Made by a program: the position numbers and the translations under genes
Origin: Bacilli bacterium
GTDB lineage: Bacteria > Bacillota_I > Bacilli_A > RF39 > UBA660
Direction of reading: 5' to 3'
Length of the DNA: 7,675 nucleotides
Assembly: GCA_022793565.1 (NCBI GenBank)
Contig: JAAWDC010000017.1
Location: 1-7,675, forward strand
Part shown: piece after piece, positions 1 through 6,188 of the stretch
How positions within the stretch are numbered: the stretch's first letter is position 1
Layout of the letters: each line of letters starts with the position of its first letter
Notes under the pieces: model-generated
Database searches by the model: none
Told to the model about the DNA's origin: nothing
Seen by the model: the letters and a program-made list of their open reading frames with translations, nothing else

Positions 1-325
1 ATTCTTCTAGCACTTCTTTATCGTATTCTTTTTCTTCTAACATTGCTTCATAGTTTTCCAATATCGTTTGAACTTCTTCTTTGTTCTTTCCAATCAGACT
101 TTGAATCATAAGACTAGTTGCAGATGTACTAATTGCACAAGCCTCTCCATCAAAGCGAATGTCTTTGATCCGTCCATTTTCGATCTTGTACATAATATCT
201 AGATTATCGATACAACTTTCATTATTGGTATTTACTTTTATATAGCTAGAATCTTCTATCAAGCCATGTCCTGCTGGATGCTCATAGTTTTCTAACAATA
301 TTTCTCGTCTTATATTTTGGTCCAT
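1..325 (-). CDS. sufU: SufU iron-sulphur scaffold / sulphur-transfer protein, 3' end outside window
   Basis: SufU is the zinc-containing partner of the cysteine desulfurase SufS: it accepts the persulphide sulphur that feeds Fe-S assembly on SufBCD in the cytosol. The first 108 codons are visible and run off the window at position 1. The N-terminus (ILLENYEHPAGHGL) matches the family's helix, and the ligand motifs follow: NESCID (Cys38, Asp40) and GEACAISTSATSLM (Cys63). These correspond to three of the four zinc/active-site residues of Bacillus SufU; the last cysteine would lie beyond the edge. The usual Cys-Gly-Asp reads Cys-Ile-Asp here, keeping both ligands. ATG at 325 has an AAGGAGTG ribosome site (about 332-339) and lies 16 bases after the sufS stop. 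An ATG at 329 is in another frame and stops quickly. sufB is expected downstream. Confidence 0.93.
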   Translation of the reverse strand, partial: MDQNIRREILLENYEHPAGHGLIEDSSYIKVNTNNESCIDNLDIMYKIENGRIKDIRFDGEACAISTSATSLMIQSLIGKNKEEVQTILENYEAMLEEKEYDKEVLEE

Positions 326-341
326 ACATTCACTCCTTTTC

Positions 342-1541
342 CTACAATACTATTTTAAATATATTCTCTGAGTCTTTTAGAACTCTTACTAATTCATCTA
401 TTTCTTCCTTGGTATTATATAAATAGAAACTAATTCGACATGTATTTCTTACTTGTAAGTCTTCTTTTAATATTTTGGCACAATGATTTCCTGCTCTTAC
501 ACAGATATGATAATGATTTAAATAAACTGCTGTATCTTGACTAAATACTCTATCTATATTAAAAGCAATCATTCCATTGGCTAAGTCCTTATTATATAAA
601 ACAATGTTTGGGATCTGTTCTAATTGTTTGACAGCATATCTTTTTAATTCTACCTCATATGCATGTATTTTTTCTAGACCAATTTCTAATAAGTAATCAA
701 TTGCTTTCCCTAGACCTATTACACCTGCGATATTTGGTGTTCCTGCTTCTAGTCTAGATGGTAATTCTTTGTATTCTATTCCACCTTCACTATCGAATGT
801 GGCATTCATTCCACCACCTAGAGAAATAGGTTCTAATCTTTCTAATAGTTCTTCTTTTCCGTATAATACACCTACCCCAGTAGGACCTAGCATCTTATGA
901 GCAGAAAAAGCAAGGAAATCTATATTTGATTTCTCTACATTTACTGGAACGTGAGGGACACTTTGTGAACCATCGACAACAAAGTATATCCCATTTTCTT
1001 TACATATTTTGCCAATTTCATCTATTGGTCTTTCATCTCCTAATACATTGGTAACGTGTGCGATAGAAATTACTTTTGTATTTGGTGTAATCATTTTTTC
1101 TACATTTTTAACTGTTACTTTATGATCTTCTAACGGAATGTAGCGAATTATAACACCTAGTTCTTTTGCTAATGCTATCCAAGGTAAAACATTCGATGCA
1201 TGCTCTGACTTGGTGATTAATACTTCATCTCCAACATTTAATTGATATTTCATAAACCCGAATACGATCATATTTAAAGAAGCAGTCGCTCCACTAGTGA
1301 AAACTATTTCTTTTTTGCTTTGATTGTGAATTAGTTTTTGAACTTTTTCCCTAACTTCTTCATAGAGTATATCTACTTTTAAGCTATTATCGTAATCTCC
1401 TCTATGAGCATTCGCTGTGTATTTTGTATAGTAGTCTACTATGCTATCTACTACTACTGTTGGTTTTAACGTTGTTGCACCATTATCAAAATAAATTAGT
1501 TCTTGTTCTTGATTTAAGATTGGAAAATCTTCTCGATTCAT
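342..1541 (-). CDS. sufS: SufS cysteine desulfurase
   Basis: This PLP-dependent (class V aminotransferase fold) group II cysteine desulfurase converts L-cysteine to L-alanine and holds the sulphur as a persulphide for transfer to SufU. The 399 residues match the family's usual length of about 400. Seen motifs: FDNGATT near the N-terminus (19-24), SGATASLN (83-90) around the cofactor phosphate, SEHASN with His114 stacking on PLP, VVDGSQSVPH (Asp190, Gln193), SAHKMLGPTG with the Schiff-base Lys216, and RAGNHCAK with the catalytic Cys354. Arg369 is the expected substrate carboxylate contact. The ATG at 1541 has a strong GGAGGTGA ribosome site (1547-1554). The gene sits 22 bases after sufD and 16 bases before sufU, so it is clearly in one transcript with them. 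The stop is TAG. Confidence 0.97.
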   Translation of the reverse strand: MNREDFPILNQEQELIYFDNGATTLKPTVVVDSIVDYYTKYTANAHRGDYDNSLKVDILYEEVREKVQKLIHNQSKKEIVFTSGATASLNMIVFGFMKYQLNVGDEVLITKSEHASNVLPWIALAKELGVIIRYIPLEDHKVTVKNVEKMITPNTKVISIAHVTNVLGDERPIDEIGKICKENGIYFVVDGSQSVPHVPVNVEKSNIDFLAFSAHKMLGPTGVGVLYGKEELLERLEPISLGGGMNATFDSEGGIEYKELPSRLEAGTPNIAGVIGLGKAIDYLLEIGLEKIHAYEVELKRYAVKQLEQIPNIVLYNKDLANGMIAFNIDRVFSQDTAVYLNHYHICVRAGNHCAKILKEDLQVRNTCRISFYLYNTKEEIDELVRVLKDSENIFKIVL

Positions 1542-1563
1542 TCAAATCACCTCCAAATTCTTT

Positions 1564-2292
1564 TTAATTCTCAGTTAATTTTTGACTTTCGATTTTTTCA
1601 ATTAATTTACTTCTTTTACTCTCTTCTATTTGTAACTTTCCTAATAAAAGAGATTTTACCAGTAATTTTATAGCCTGTTCTTCTTGAATTCCCCTACTTT
1701 TTAAATAAAATAGATCCTGCTTATTGAATGGTCCTACATATGCAGAGTGAGATGCTTCTACATCATAATTCTCAATATACAAATTAGGATTGATTTGAGA
1801 AGTACTATCGTCTAATTCAATGATTTTACTATCTTGCATGCAACTACAGTTTTTACTTTGTTTTTCTACATATCCACTGATCTCAAATACCGTTTTGGCT
1901 TGATTTATACTGAATCCGTTACAAAAAACAGTACTTTTCGTTCTTGATGCTTGATGATATATAGTTACTTGGCTTTTCGCATCTTGATGATTTAAGCTAC
2001 TCTGTATGTACTGGATTGTGGCATTTTCTCCCTTTAGTTTTACAATTGTTTTATGATTACTATTTTCTAAAAAACTAGATAGAAGCACATTACTTTCTTC
2101 TTCTTGAATAATTTCTATTGTTGCATTTAGCTTTTCTCCAAGTAAAACCATGTCGCAATGAACTCCTTTAGCTACAGATATTACATAATAAAATGTAGGG
2201 TTTTCTACTGGAAGTTCTATTCTTTGAGATTTCTCAATTCTCCATCTTATTGGTTCTATTTCTATTTGATGGTTCACTTTTATTTTATTCAT
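1564..2292 (-). CDS. sufD: SufD-like Fe-S cluster assembly protein, short form
   Basis: SufD joins SufB and the ATPase SufC in the SufBCD complex on which clusters are built. The diagnostic part is the C-terminal third: INPNLYIENYDVEASHSAYVG (167-187) followed by DLFYLKSRGI (193-202), matching the conserved SufB/SufD core end. His182 aligns with the SufD histidine thought to help form the nascent cluster. At 242 residues it is only slightly over half the usual SufD length (about 420-440): the N-terminal helical region is missing and mainly the beta-helix core plus C-terminal helices remain. ATG at 2292 is preferred; it overlaps the sufC end by 8 bases, with a weak GGTGG upstream, suggesting coupled translation. 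An in-frame GTG at 2307 would add five residues but has no ribosome site. No internal stop or frameshift was seen, so this looks like a natural short form. Confidence 0.9.
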   Translation of the reverse strand: MNKIKVNHQIEIEPIRWRIEKSQRIELPVENPTFYYVISVAKGVHCDMVLLGEKLNATIEIIQEEESNVLLSSFLENSNHKTIVKLKGENATIQYIQSSLNHQDAKSQVTIYHQASRTKSTVFCNGFSINQAKTVFEISGYVEKQSKNCSCMQDSKIIELDDSTSQINPNLYIENYDVEASHSAYVGPFNKQDLFYLKSRGIQEEQAIKLLVKSLLLGKLQIEESKRSKLIEKIESQKLTEN

Positions 2293-3052
2293 CTTCCACC
2301 AACTCACTTATGGAATTCGCACATTTAAATCCTTTTTTTTCTATTTCTTTAGCTAACGATGCAGGCCCTGTTTTTTGTATTTTTCCTTCTTTCATAATCT
2401 GAACGTAATCAGGAGTTAAATAGTCTAGAATTTTGGAATAATGCGTAATAATTAAGATCATGCAGTCTTTGTTTTGCTTTTTATAGTTTTGGATATTCTC
2501 ACAGACAATTTTTAAACTATCTACATCGAGCCCTGAATCTAATTCATCTAAAATAATTAGTTTGGGTTCTAGTATTTTTAGTTGCAAAATTTCGTTTTTC
2601 TTTCTCTCTCCTCCGGAGAAATCTTGGTTAATTGAGCGATGCATCATACTAGAATCCATTTTTAATTCATTCATTTCAAATTCCATTTGTTTCATGAATT
2701 GATAAATGCCTATTGGTTTTTCTCTCCTAGCATTTAAAGCCGTTCTTAAAAACTCACTATTGGTTACACCCTCAATGCTAATTGGAGACTGCATTGCTAA
2801 AAATATTCCTAGTCTACTTCTTTCGTCTACAGTTAATGGTAAAAGAGAAGTTTGATCTAAAAGAATCTCGCCTTTTATAATTTGATAATCCTCACTTCCC
2901 ATAATCACTTTAGATAGTGTACTTTTTCCAGTTCCATTTGGTCCCATAATCGCATGGATTTCACCTGGTTTTATCGTAAGAGAAAAATCACTTAAAATCT
3001 CTTTTTCTTGATCTTTTGTTATTACTTTTAAATCTTTAATGATTAAACTCAA
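2285..3052 (-). CDS. sufC: SufC Fe-S assembly ATPase
   Basis: SufC is a soluble ABC-type ATPase that drives conformational change of SufB-SufD during cluster assembly; it is not a transporter. All ABC motifs are present in order: Walker A GPNGTGKST (37-45), Q-loop Gln88, signature FSGGERKKNEILQ (145-157, the SufC-style form), Walker B KLIILDELDSGLD (164-176, catalytic Glu170) and switch His204. The 255 residues match the family. The start must be TTG at 3052: an in-frame TGA lies 9 bases upstream and the next in-frame ATG is at codon 36, just ahead of Walker A. A GGTGAT ribosome site (about 3058-3063) is five bases before the TTG, and the protein start MSLIIKDLKV is what SufC homologues have. 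It is the first gene of the operon and overlaps sufD. Confidence 0.96.
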   Translation of the reverse strand: MSLIIKDLKVITKDQEKEILSDFSLTIKPGEIHAIMGPNGTGKSTLSKVIMGSEDYQIIKGEILLDQTSLLPLTVDERSRLGIFLAMQSPISIEGVTNSEFLRTALNARREKPIGIYQFMKQMEFEMNELKMDSSMMHRSINQDFSGGERKKNEILQLKILEPKLIILDELDSGLDVDSLKIVCENIQNYKKQNKDCMILIITHYSKILDYLTPDYVQIMKEGKIQKTGPASLAKEIEKKGFKCANSISELVEDE

Positions 3053-3102
3053 TTCCCATCACCCATTCTATTTTATCATTTTTAGTTCTTGAAAACGTAT
3101 TT

Positions 3103-3111
3103 ATTATAGCA
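3103..3111 (-). promoter_or_regulatory. Putative extended -10 promoter of the suf operon
   Basis: On the minus strand the sequence TATGCTATAAT gives a perfect TATAAT (3108-3103) preceded by TG one base before it, an extended -10 for the housekeeping sigma factor. No good -35 box is found at 16-18 bases; a TTAGAC-like stretch lies too far upstream. Transcription would start near 3096, giving a leader of about 44 bases before sufC. The preceding gene ends in a terminator, so sufC needs its own promoter, which supports this call. Confidence 0.65.
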
Positions 3112-3151
3112 TATATTTCCTATTTTTTTGTCTAATCTTATGTTTTTATAC

Positions 3152-3195
3152 ATAGAATTCTATAATTTTTTAATTTTTGAATAAGATTTATCTTA
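3152..3195. promoter_or_regulatory. Two perfect palindromes upstream of the suf promoter, possible operators
   Basis: ATAGAATTCTAT at 3152-3163 is a perfect 12-base palindrome, and TAAGAT-TT-ATCTTA at 3182-3195 is a perfect 6-2-6 dyad. They lie roughly 45-90 bases upstream of the proposed -10 of sufC. Dyads of this size can be operators, but no regulator family can be named from them and short palindromes arise easily in AT-rich DNA. Confidence 0.25.
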
Positions 3196-3212
3196 ATCAA
3201 TCAATATATAAA

Positions 3213-3231
3213 TGAATACTCGCTGTATTCA
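3213..3231. other. Short inverted repeat downstream of terminator
   Basis: TGAATAC and GTATTCA form a 7-bp stem with a five-base loop (TCGCT). On the minus strand it comes four bases after the U-tract of the terminator at 3236-3260 and is followed by TTTATAT. It could be a weak back-up terminator or part of the regulatory region upstream of sufC. Confidence 0.3.
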
Positions 3232-3235
3232 CATT

Positions 3236-3265
3236 AAAAAGATGCCAAATCCCGGGCATCTTTTT
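3236..3265 (-). terminator. Intrinsic terminator after the metalloprotease gene
   Basis: On the minus strand GATGCC, an eight-base loop (CGGGATTT) and GGCATC (3260-3241) are followed by TTTTT (3240-3236). A run of seven A bases before the stem extends pairing with the U-tract. It begins right after the TAA at 3268-3266, so it ends that gene's transcript and insulates the suf operon. On the plus strand the same hairpin is followed by seven T, so it could work in both directions. Confidence 0.88.
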
Positions 3266-4615
3266 TTATGAAATTTTTCTTGGTTTTGATAATTCTGTTC
3301 CTCTATTTCTTAAATAATACTCATACCAGACAGTATCTATTTTTTTCTGAAGTTGGCTTTCTACTCGATAATCTAAAGGGCTTTTTTCATTTTCAGGTAG
3401 AATTAAACTTTGTACTTGTCTACAATAAGAGTTTAATTCTTTTCGGTCTTTTGGAAATTTTATTCCTGTCATCATACAATACAGTTTTGTAGCGTGTAGT
3501 ATGTTAATTTCATTTACTGGAGTTTGAAACACTTCAGAACAAATCTTAGAAAAAGGGTCTTTTTGATATGGAAGTAATTCTTCTAATACTTTTCTTTGTC
3601 TTTCAAGTTCGATTGGTATTTGATGTTCATCAGTTTTTACTTCATAATATAGAGGATTGGCTCTTTTACTTTCTTTAAATACTGGAGTTCCCTTTTGAAA
3701 TTCTCTCTGAAGTTTTAGTTTTTGTTTTTTTAGTAGGATAGATCCCATTGCATTTTTTTGAATAGCTTGTTCAAAGGCACTTCGTTTTAATGGGCTATGG
3801 TTTTGAGCATTGAACCAGTAATATAATTTCATTTGTATTTTAAAAAACTCATAGGTTGGAAACGGACTGATTGGTAGGGAACTATATAGTAGCAATTTAT
3901 CCATACCTTTTATTATATCCAGAAACTCTTTCCTAGGAATATATTGTTCCATTCGATGGATAAATCCTGGCAAGTCATGATTAAAATAATATTTTTCTAT
4001 TTCTTTGGGATCATCAAAGAAGTATTCTAATAGTTCGGTTAGTTTTACTAATTCTTTGTATGCTTCTACTTTGTTGTTTTTATTATATATTCTAGAGGCT
4101 AGTAGTTCTGTATATCCTTCATTTAAGCCCTTTCCTACTACAGCGGACTTTCTTCTTTGTGAAAATCCTACTTGGTACTCTTTCTTTTTTGGATCATAAT
4201 CAGCGGAAGCTAAGTGAAGGAATTCATGTCCAATCGAGCTTTTGAGTATATAGTTTATATAGTTCTTTTTAGCATCATATGTTCCTGCCGTTCCTCTTAT
4301 TAATAGTAGTGGTTTTCTTTTGATTTTTAGATTTTTTAAGTTTTTATACACTGTTTTTAAGTTTTCTTCTTTTGTATAATTTGCAAGTTTTTCAATATAG
4401 TCTTTTACCTCATCCATTTTTTCTTTAGAAATGGCTTTTTTTCTCTCCTCTACTGTTTGTGGATCAACGGGACAAAAGTTTTTAACTATTCCATTTGCTC
4501 GGTTATAATTCCGTAGTATAATTTTACCACCAAGATAGGTCATACTATTGGTAATTACAGCTACACTGGTTAATTCAAACAATATATGGGGTATATAGAT
4601 AAAAATATCGTTCAT
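3266..4615 (-). CDS. Uncharacterised probable zinc metalloprotease (HExxH, gluzincin-like)
   Basis: I do not recognise the family. The 449-residue protein (from ATG 4615) contains SSIGHEFLHLAS, an HExxH zinc site at 130-134 (His130, Glu131, His134), and 30 residues later GLNEGYTELLASRI, where Glu166 is a good candidate third zinc ligand. HExxH plus a downstream NExxxE is the gluzincin pattern (compare thermolysin and M1 peptidases). The first 30 residues are moderately hydrophobic (IFIYIPHILFELTSVAVI) but do not form a clear signal peptide; a lipobox is absent. The C-terminal 280 residues are charged, probably helical, and match nothing I know. ATG 4615 is chosen because AGGTGATC (4618-4625) lies just upstream; ATGs at 4636 and 4648 have no ribosome site and overlap promoter-like sequence. 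It appears monocistronic, with its own terminator. The substrate is unknown. Confidence 0.75.
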   Translation of the reverse strand: MNDIFIYIPHILFELTSVAVITNSMTYLGGKIILRNYNRANGIVKNFCPVDPQTVEERKKAISKEKMDEVKDYIEKLANYTKEENLKTVYKNLKNLKIKRKPLLLIRGTAGTYDAKKNYINYILKSSIGHEFLHLASADYDPKKKEYQVGFSQRRKSAVVGKGLNEGYTELLASRIYNKNNKVEAYKELVKLTELLEYFFDDPKEIEKYYFNHDLPGFIHRMEQYIPRKEFLDIIKGMDKLLLYSSLPISPFPTYEFFKIQMKLYYWFNAQNHSPLKRSAFEQAIQKNAMGSILLKKQKLKLQREFQKGTPVFKESKRANPLYYEVKTDEHQIPIELERQRKVLEELLPYQKDPFSKICSEVFQTPVNEINILHATKLYCMMTGIKFPKDRKELNSYCRQVQSLILPENEKSPLDYRVESQLQKKIDTVWYEYYLRNRGTELSKPRKIS

Positions 4616-4631
4616 AGGATCACCTATTATT

Positions 4632-4652
4632 ATCATAACATATTCCATTATA
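4632..4652 (-). promoter_or_regulatory. Putative promoter of the metalloprotease gene
   Basis: Two -10-like elements lie here on the minus strand: TATAAT at 4652-4647, and TGTTATGAT (extended -10) at 4640-4632. The first would give a leader of about 25 bases before ATG 4615, the second only about 10. Neither has a convincing -35 box. The region is extremely AT-rich, so chance matches are likely. Confidence 0.35.
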
Positions 4653-4692
4653 TATTTAATTAAATATTTTTAATAATTATTTAAGCATTTTC

Positions 4693-4742
4693 AAAAAAAA
4701 GATTCTACTAAAAAAGTAGAATCCTTTTGAGCCTGTTAGGCT
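4693..4742 (-). terminator. Intrinsic terminator after the tiny-peptide operon
   Basis: On the minus strand GATTCTACT, a TTTTT loop and AGTAGAATC (4723-4701) form a 9-bp stem followed by eight T (4700-4693), a textbook intrinsic terminator. Just upstream on the same transcript is a second small hairpin, AGCCT-AAC-AGGCT (4742-4730). It lies 15 bases after the last stop codon of the tiny genes. In the plus direction the main stem is followed by only CTTTT, so it acts mainly on the minus strand. Confidence 0.88.
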
Positions 4743-4757
4743 TTAAGTCTTATTTTG

Positions 4758-4889
4758 TTAGCAAGACATCCAAGCACCAAGAATAATGGCAAGTAAAATG
4801 TATAGTACGATAATGATTACATAACCAGTTCCATTTCCATTATTTGTTTGGCAGCAAGTATTACTTGGTTGATTTTGTTGACAAGACAT
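4758..4889 (-). CDS. Tiny YjcZ-like single-membrane-helix peptide, Cys-rich N-terminus
   Basis: This 43-residue peptide has a polar Gln/Asn/Gly stretch with three cysteines (Cys3, Cys12, Cys13), then one hydrophobic helix, VIIIVLYILLAIILGAW (24-40), and ends in Met-Ser-Cys. The Gly-rich lead-in plus a helix ending in LGAW resembles the YjcZ/Tiny_TM_bacill family of sporulation-associated peptides in Bacilli. The ATG at 4889 has a very strong GGGAGGTGA ribosome site (4896-4904). It is the second gene of a two-gene operon, 20 bases after its 26-residue paralogue, and shares the ILGAW helix end. The cysteines could allow cross-linking in a spore coat, which is inference. A hydrophobic toxin peptide is the main alternative; the family resemblance and paired arrangement favour the spore peptide. 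Confidence 0.78.
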   Translation of the reverse strand: MSCQQNQPSNTCCQTNNGNGTGYVIIIVLYILLAIILGAWMSC

Positions 4890-4909
4890 AGATACTCACC
4901 TCCCTATTA

Positions 4910-4990
4910 TTAGATCCATGCGCCAAGAATAATTACTAATAAAATAAATAATACTAATACGATAGCTGATGATGATACGTAATTACTCAT
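4910..4990 (-). CDS. Tiny YjcZ-like single-membrane-helix peptide, 26 residues
   Basis: This peptide is almost only one hydrophobic helix: after MSNYVSSS comes AIVLVLFILLVIILGAWI. The VLFILL..I.GA pattern is the hallmark of the YjcZ/Tiny_TM_bacill sporulation peptides, which are of similar length. ATG at 4990 has an AGGAGG ribosome site (4998-5003) seven bases upstream, and the ORF stops at TAA 4912-4910. It is the first gene of the pair with 4758-4889. A promoter-like sequence 32 bases upstream matches a mother-cell sigma-factor consensus, consistent with late sporulation expression and location in the forespore outer membrane or coat (inferred from family behaviour). Genes this short are commonly missed by automated annotation. 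Confidence 0.78.
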   Translation of the reverse strand: MSNYVSSSAIVLVLFILLVIILGAWI

Positions 4991-5021
4991 ATCTTTTCCT
5001 CCTTTTTTTGATTACTCATTG

Positions 5022-5048
5022 TATTTTATGGAAAAGATCAAAAAAGGT
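5022..5048 (-). promoter_or_regulatory. Putative sigma-K-like promoter of the tiny-peptide operon
   Basis: On the minus strand AC (5048-5047), a 16-base spacer and CATAAAATA (5030-5022) match the Bacillus subtilis sigma-K pattern AC-N16-CATAnnnTA. Transcription would begin near 5015, about 25 bases before ATG 4990 and just ahead of its ribosome site, which is ideal geometry. No sigma-A pair at proper spacing was found here. The consensus is short, so chance agreement is possible; the spore-type genes behind it strengthen the call. Confidence 0.55.
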
Positions 5049-5081
5049 TCTAGTCATATGTTGAAATTATCAAAAATTCCG

Positions 5082-5110
5082 TTGTCTTTTCTTTTGTTTT
5101 TTGCTATGAT
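5082..5110 (+). promoter_or_regulatory. Sigma-A-type promoter of prsA
   Basis: TTGTCT (5082-5087) and TATGAT (5105-5110) are separated by exactly 17 bases, and a TG (5102-5103) one base before the -10 makes it an extended -10. Transcription would start near 5117, leaving a leader of about 17 bases that contains the GGGAGG ribosome site at 5123-5128. This also rules out the upstream GTG at 5116 as the start codon. Confidence 0.75.
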
Positions 5111-5133
5111 AATAAGTGTTTAGGGAGGACAGA

Positions 5134-6123
5134 ATGAAGAAAAAAATATTTATTAGTATGATGATTATGCTTTTCCTAGTAACAGGATGTGGAAAAGTTG
5201 CAAAATTAGAGAATGGTCAAGATGCCGTTGTTAAAATGAAGGGTGATGACATTTCAGTAGATTCCTTATATGATGAGATGAAGGACAGATATTCTTTATC
5301 TGTACTACTGGATATGATCGACCGTCAAATATTAAATGACAAATATAAAGAAGATGAGGAGCAAAGAGAAACTGTACAAAAGCAAATTGACTCTTGGGTT
5401 CAAATTTATGGACGTGGAGATGAAATTGCTTTATTGGAACAGACAAGATCAGCACTTGGAATTACAACTATGGATGGTTTAAGAGAATACTTCGGTCTTC
5501 AATATAAAAGAGATTTAGCTGTTGATGATTATGCGAGAAGTATTGTTACAGATGAAGAAATTAATAAATATTACGATGAGAAAATTTTCGGAGATATTAC
5601 TGCAAAGCATATTTTAATTAAGCCAGATACAAAAGAAGGTATGACAACAGATGAAAAAACAGCTGCTGAAGAAGAAGCTTTAAAGAAGGCAAAAGAGTTA
5701 ATTAAAAAGTTAGATGAAGGTGCTGATTTCGAAGAGTTGGCAAAAGAAAATTCAGATGATGAATCTAATGCTTCTAAGGGTGGTGTTTTAGATCCATTTG
5801 GTCATGGGGTAATGGTAACAGAATTTGAAGATGCTGCTAAAAACTTGGAAGATGGAAAATATACAACTGAACCAGTAAAAACAGAATTTGGTTATCATAT
5901 TATTTTAAGAGTAAGTCAAAAAGAAAAACCAAAAGTTAAAACTGTACGTGATGATATTATAGAAAAGCTTTATGAAGGAAAGAAAACAGAAGATCGTTCT
6001 ATTGAAATTACTGCACTTGAAGAACTTAGAAAAGAATATAAAGTTAAGTTTGAAGATAAAACTTTAAAATCTCAATATGAAACTTATTTAGCAAATGCTA
6101 AAAAACAAGCAAAAGAATCATAA
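5134..6123 (+). CDS. prsA: PrsA-like parvulin peptidyl-prolyl isomerase lipoprotein
   Basis: PrsA-type foldases sit on the outer face of the cytoplasmic membrane and help secreted proteins fold, using a parvulin cis-trans prolyl isomerase domain. From ATG 5134 the protein has 329 residues. It starts with a lipoprotein signal, Lys-rich then hydrophobic, ending in the lipobox LVTGC with the lipidated Cys19. A helical chaperone region follows (about 25-150), then the parvulin domain (about 155-262). This begins with ITAKHILIK (His159), continues with ADFEELAKENSDDESNASKGG and a DPFGHGVM loop, and ends in EFGYHIILRV (His255). Both conserved parvulin histidines are present. A Lys/Glu-rich helical tail ends the protein. 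The start has a GGGAGG site; a GTG at 5116 lies at the transcription start and is rejected. The gene is a single transcription unit, divergent from the tiny-peptide operon. Confidence 0.93.
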   Translation: MKKKIFISMMIMLFLVTGCGKVAKLENGQDAVVKMKGDDISVDSLYDEMKDRYSLSVLLDMIDRQILNDKYKEDEEQRETVQKQIDSWVQIYGRGDEIALLEQTRSALGITTMDGLREYFGLQYKRDLAVDDYARSIVTDEEINKYYDEKIFGDITAKHILIKPDTKEGMTTDEKTAAEEEALKKAKELIKKLDEGADFEELAKENSDDESNASKGGVLDPFGHGVMVTEFEDAAKNLEDGKYTTEPVKTEFGYHIILRVSQKEKPKVKTVRDDIIEKLYEGKKTEDRSIEITALEELRKEYKVKFEDKTLKSQYETYLANAKKQAKES

Positions 6124-6185
6124 AAAAAGAAGATAAAATTGAACTTGTCAATAAAAAGTAGACTAGTAAATTTATCTTCTTTTTT
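6122..6185. terminator. Bidirectional terminator between prsA and the EEP-fold gene
   Basis: AAAAAAGAAGATAAA (6123-6137) pairs with TTTATCTTCTTTTTT (6171-6185) to give a 15-bp stem ending in A/T tracts that serve as the U-tract on either strand. The 33-base apical part contains a smaller stem, ATTGA/TCAAT (6138-6152). It starts at the stop codon of prsA (TAA 6121-6123) and ends four bases before the stop of the minus-strand gene, so it serves both convergent genes. Confidence 0.85.
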
Positions 6186-6188
6186 CTT

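Noticed and set aside
3268..3492. Plus-strand ORF of 74 codons
   Set aside because: It lies wholly antisense to the metalloprotease gene and overlaps its terminator. It has no ribosome site, and its hydrophobic composition comes from reading AT-rich coding DNA backwards.
4005..4199. Plus-strand ORF of 64 codons
   Set aside because: It is antisense to the region encoding the HEFLH and NEGYTE motifs, with no ribosome site or recognisable product.
4616..4648. Longer start of the metalloprotease at ATG 4648 or ATG 4636
   Set aside because: Neither has a ribosome site and both overlap promoter-like -10 sequences, whereas ATG 4615 follows AGGTGATC at proper spacing.
4758..4990. Type I toxin interpretation of the tiny hydrophobic peptides
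   Set aside because: No antisense RNA promoter was apparent, and the two peptides share a YjcZ-like helix and lie in an operon with a sporulation-type promoter, which fits spore peptides better.
4991..5019. Ten-codon ORF (ATG 5019) whose TGA overlaps the ATG of the 26-residue peptide
   Set aside because: It has no ribosome site and begins upstream of the predicted transcription start; it arises from a 9-base repeat of ATGAGTAAT.
5231..5455. Minus-strand ORF of 74 codons
   Set aside because: It is antisense to prsA, has no recognisable motif and no supporting initiation signal.
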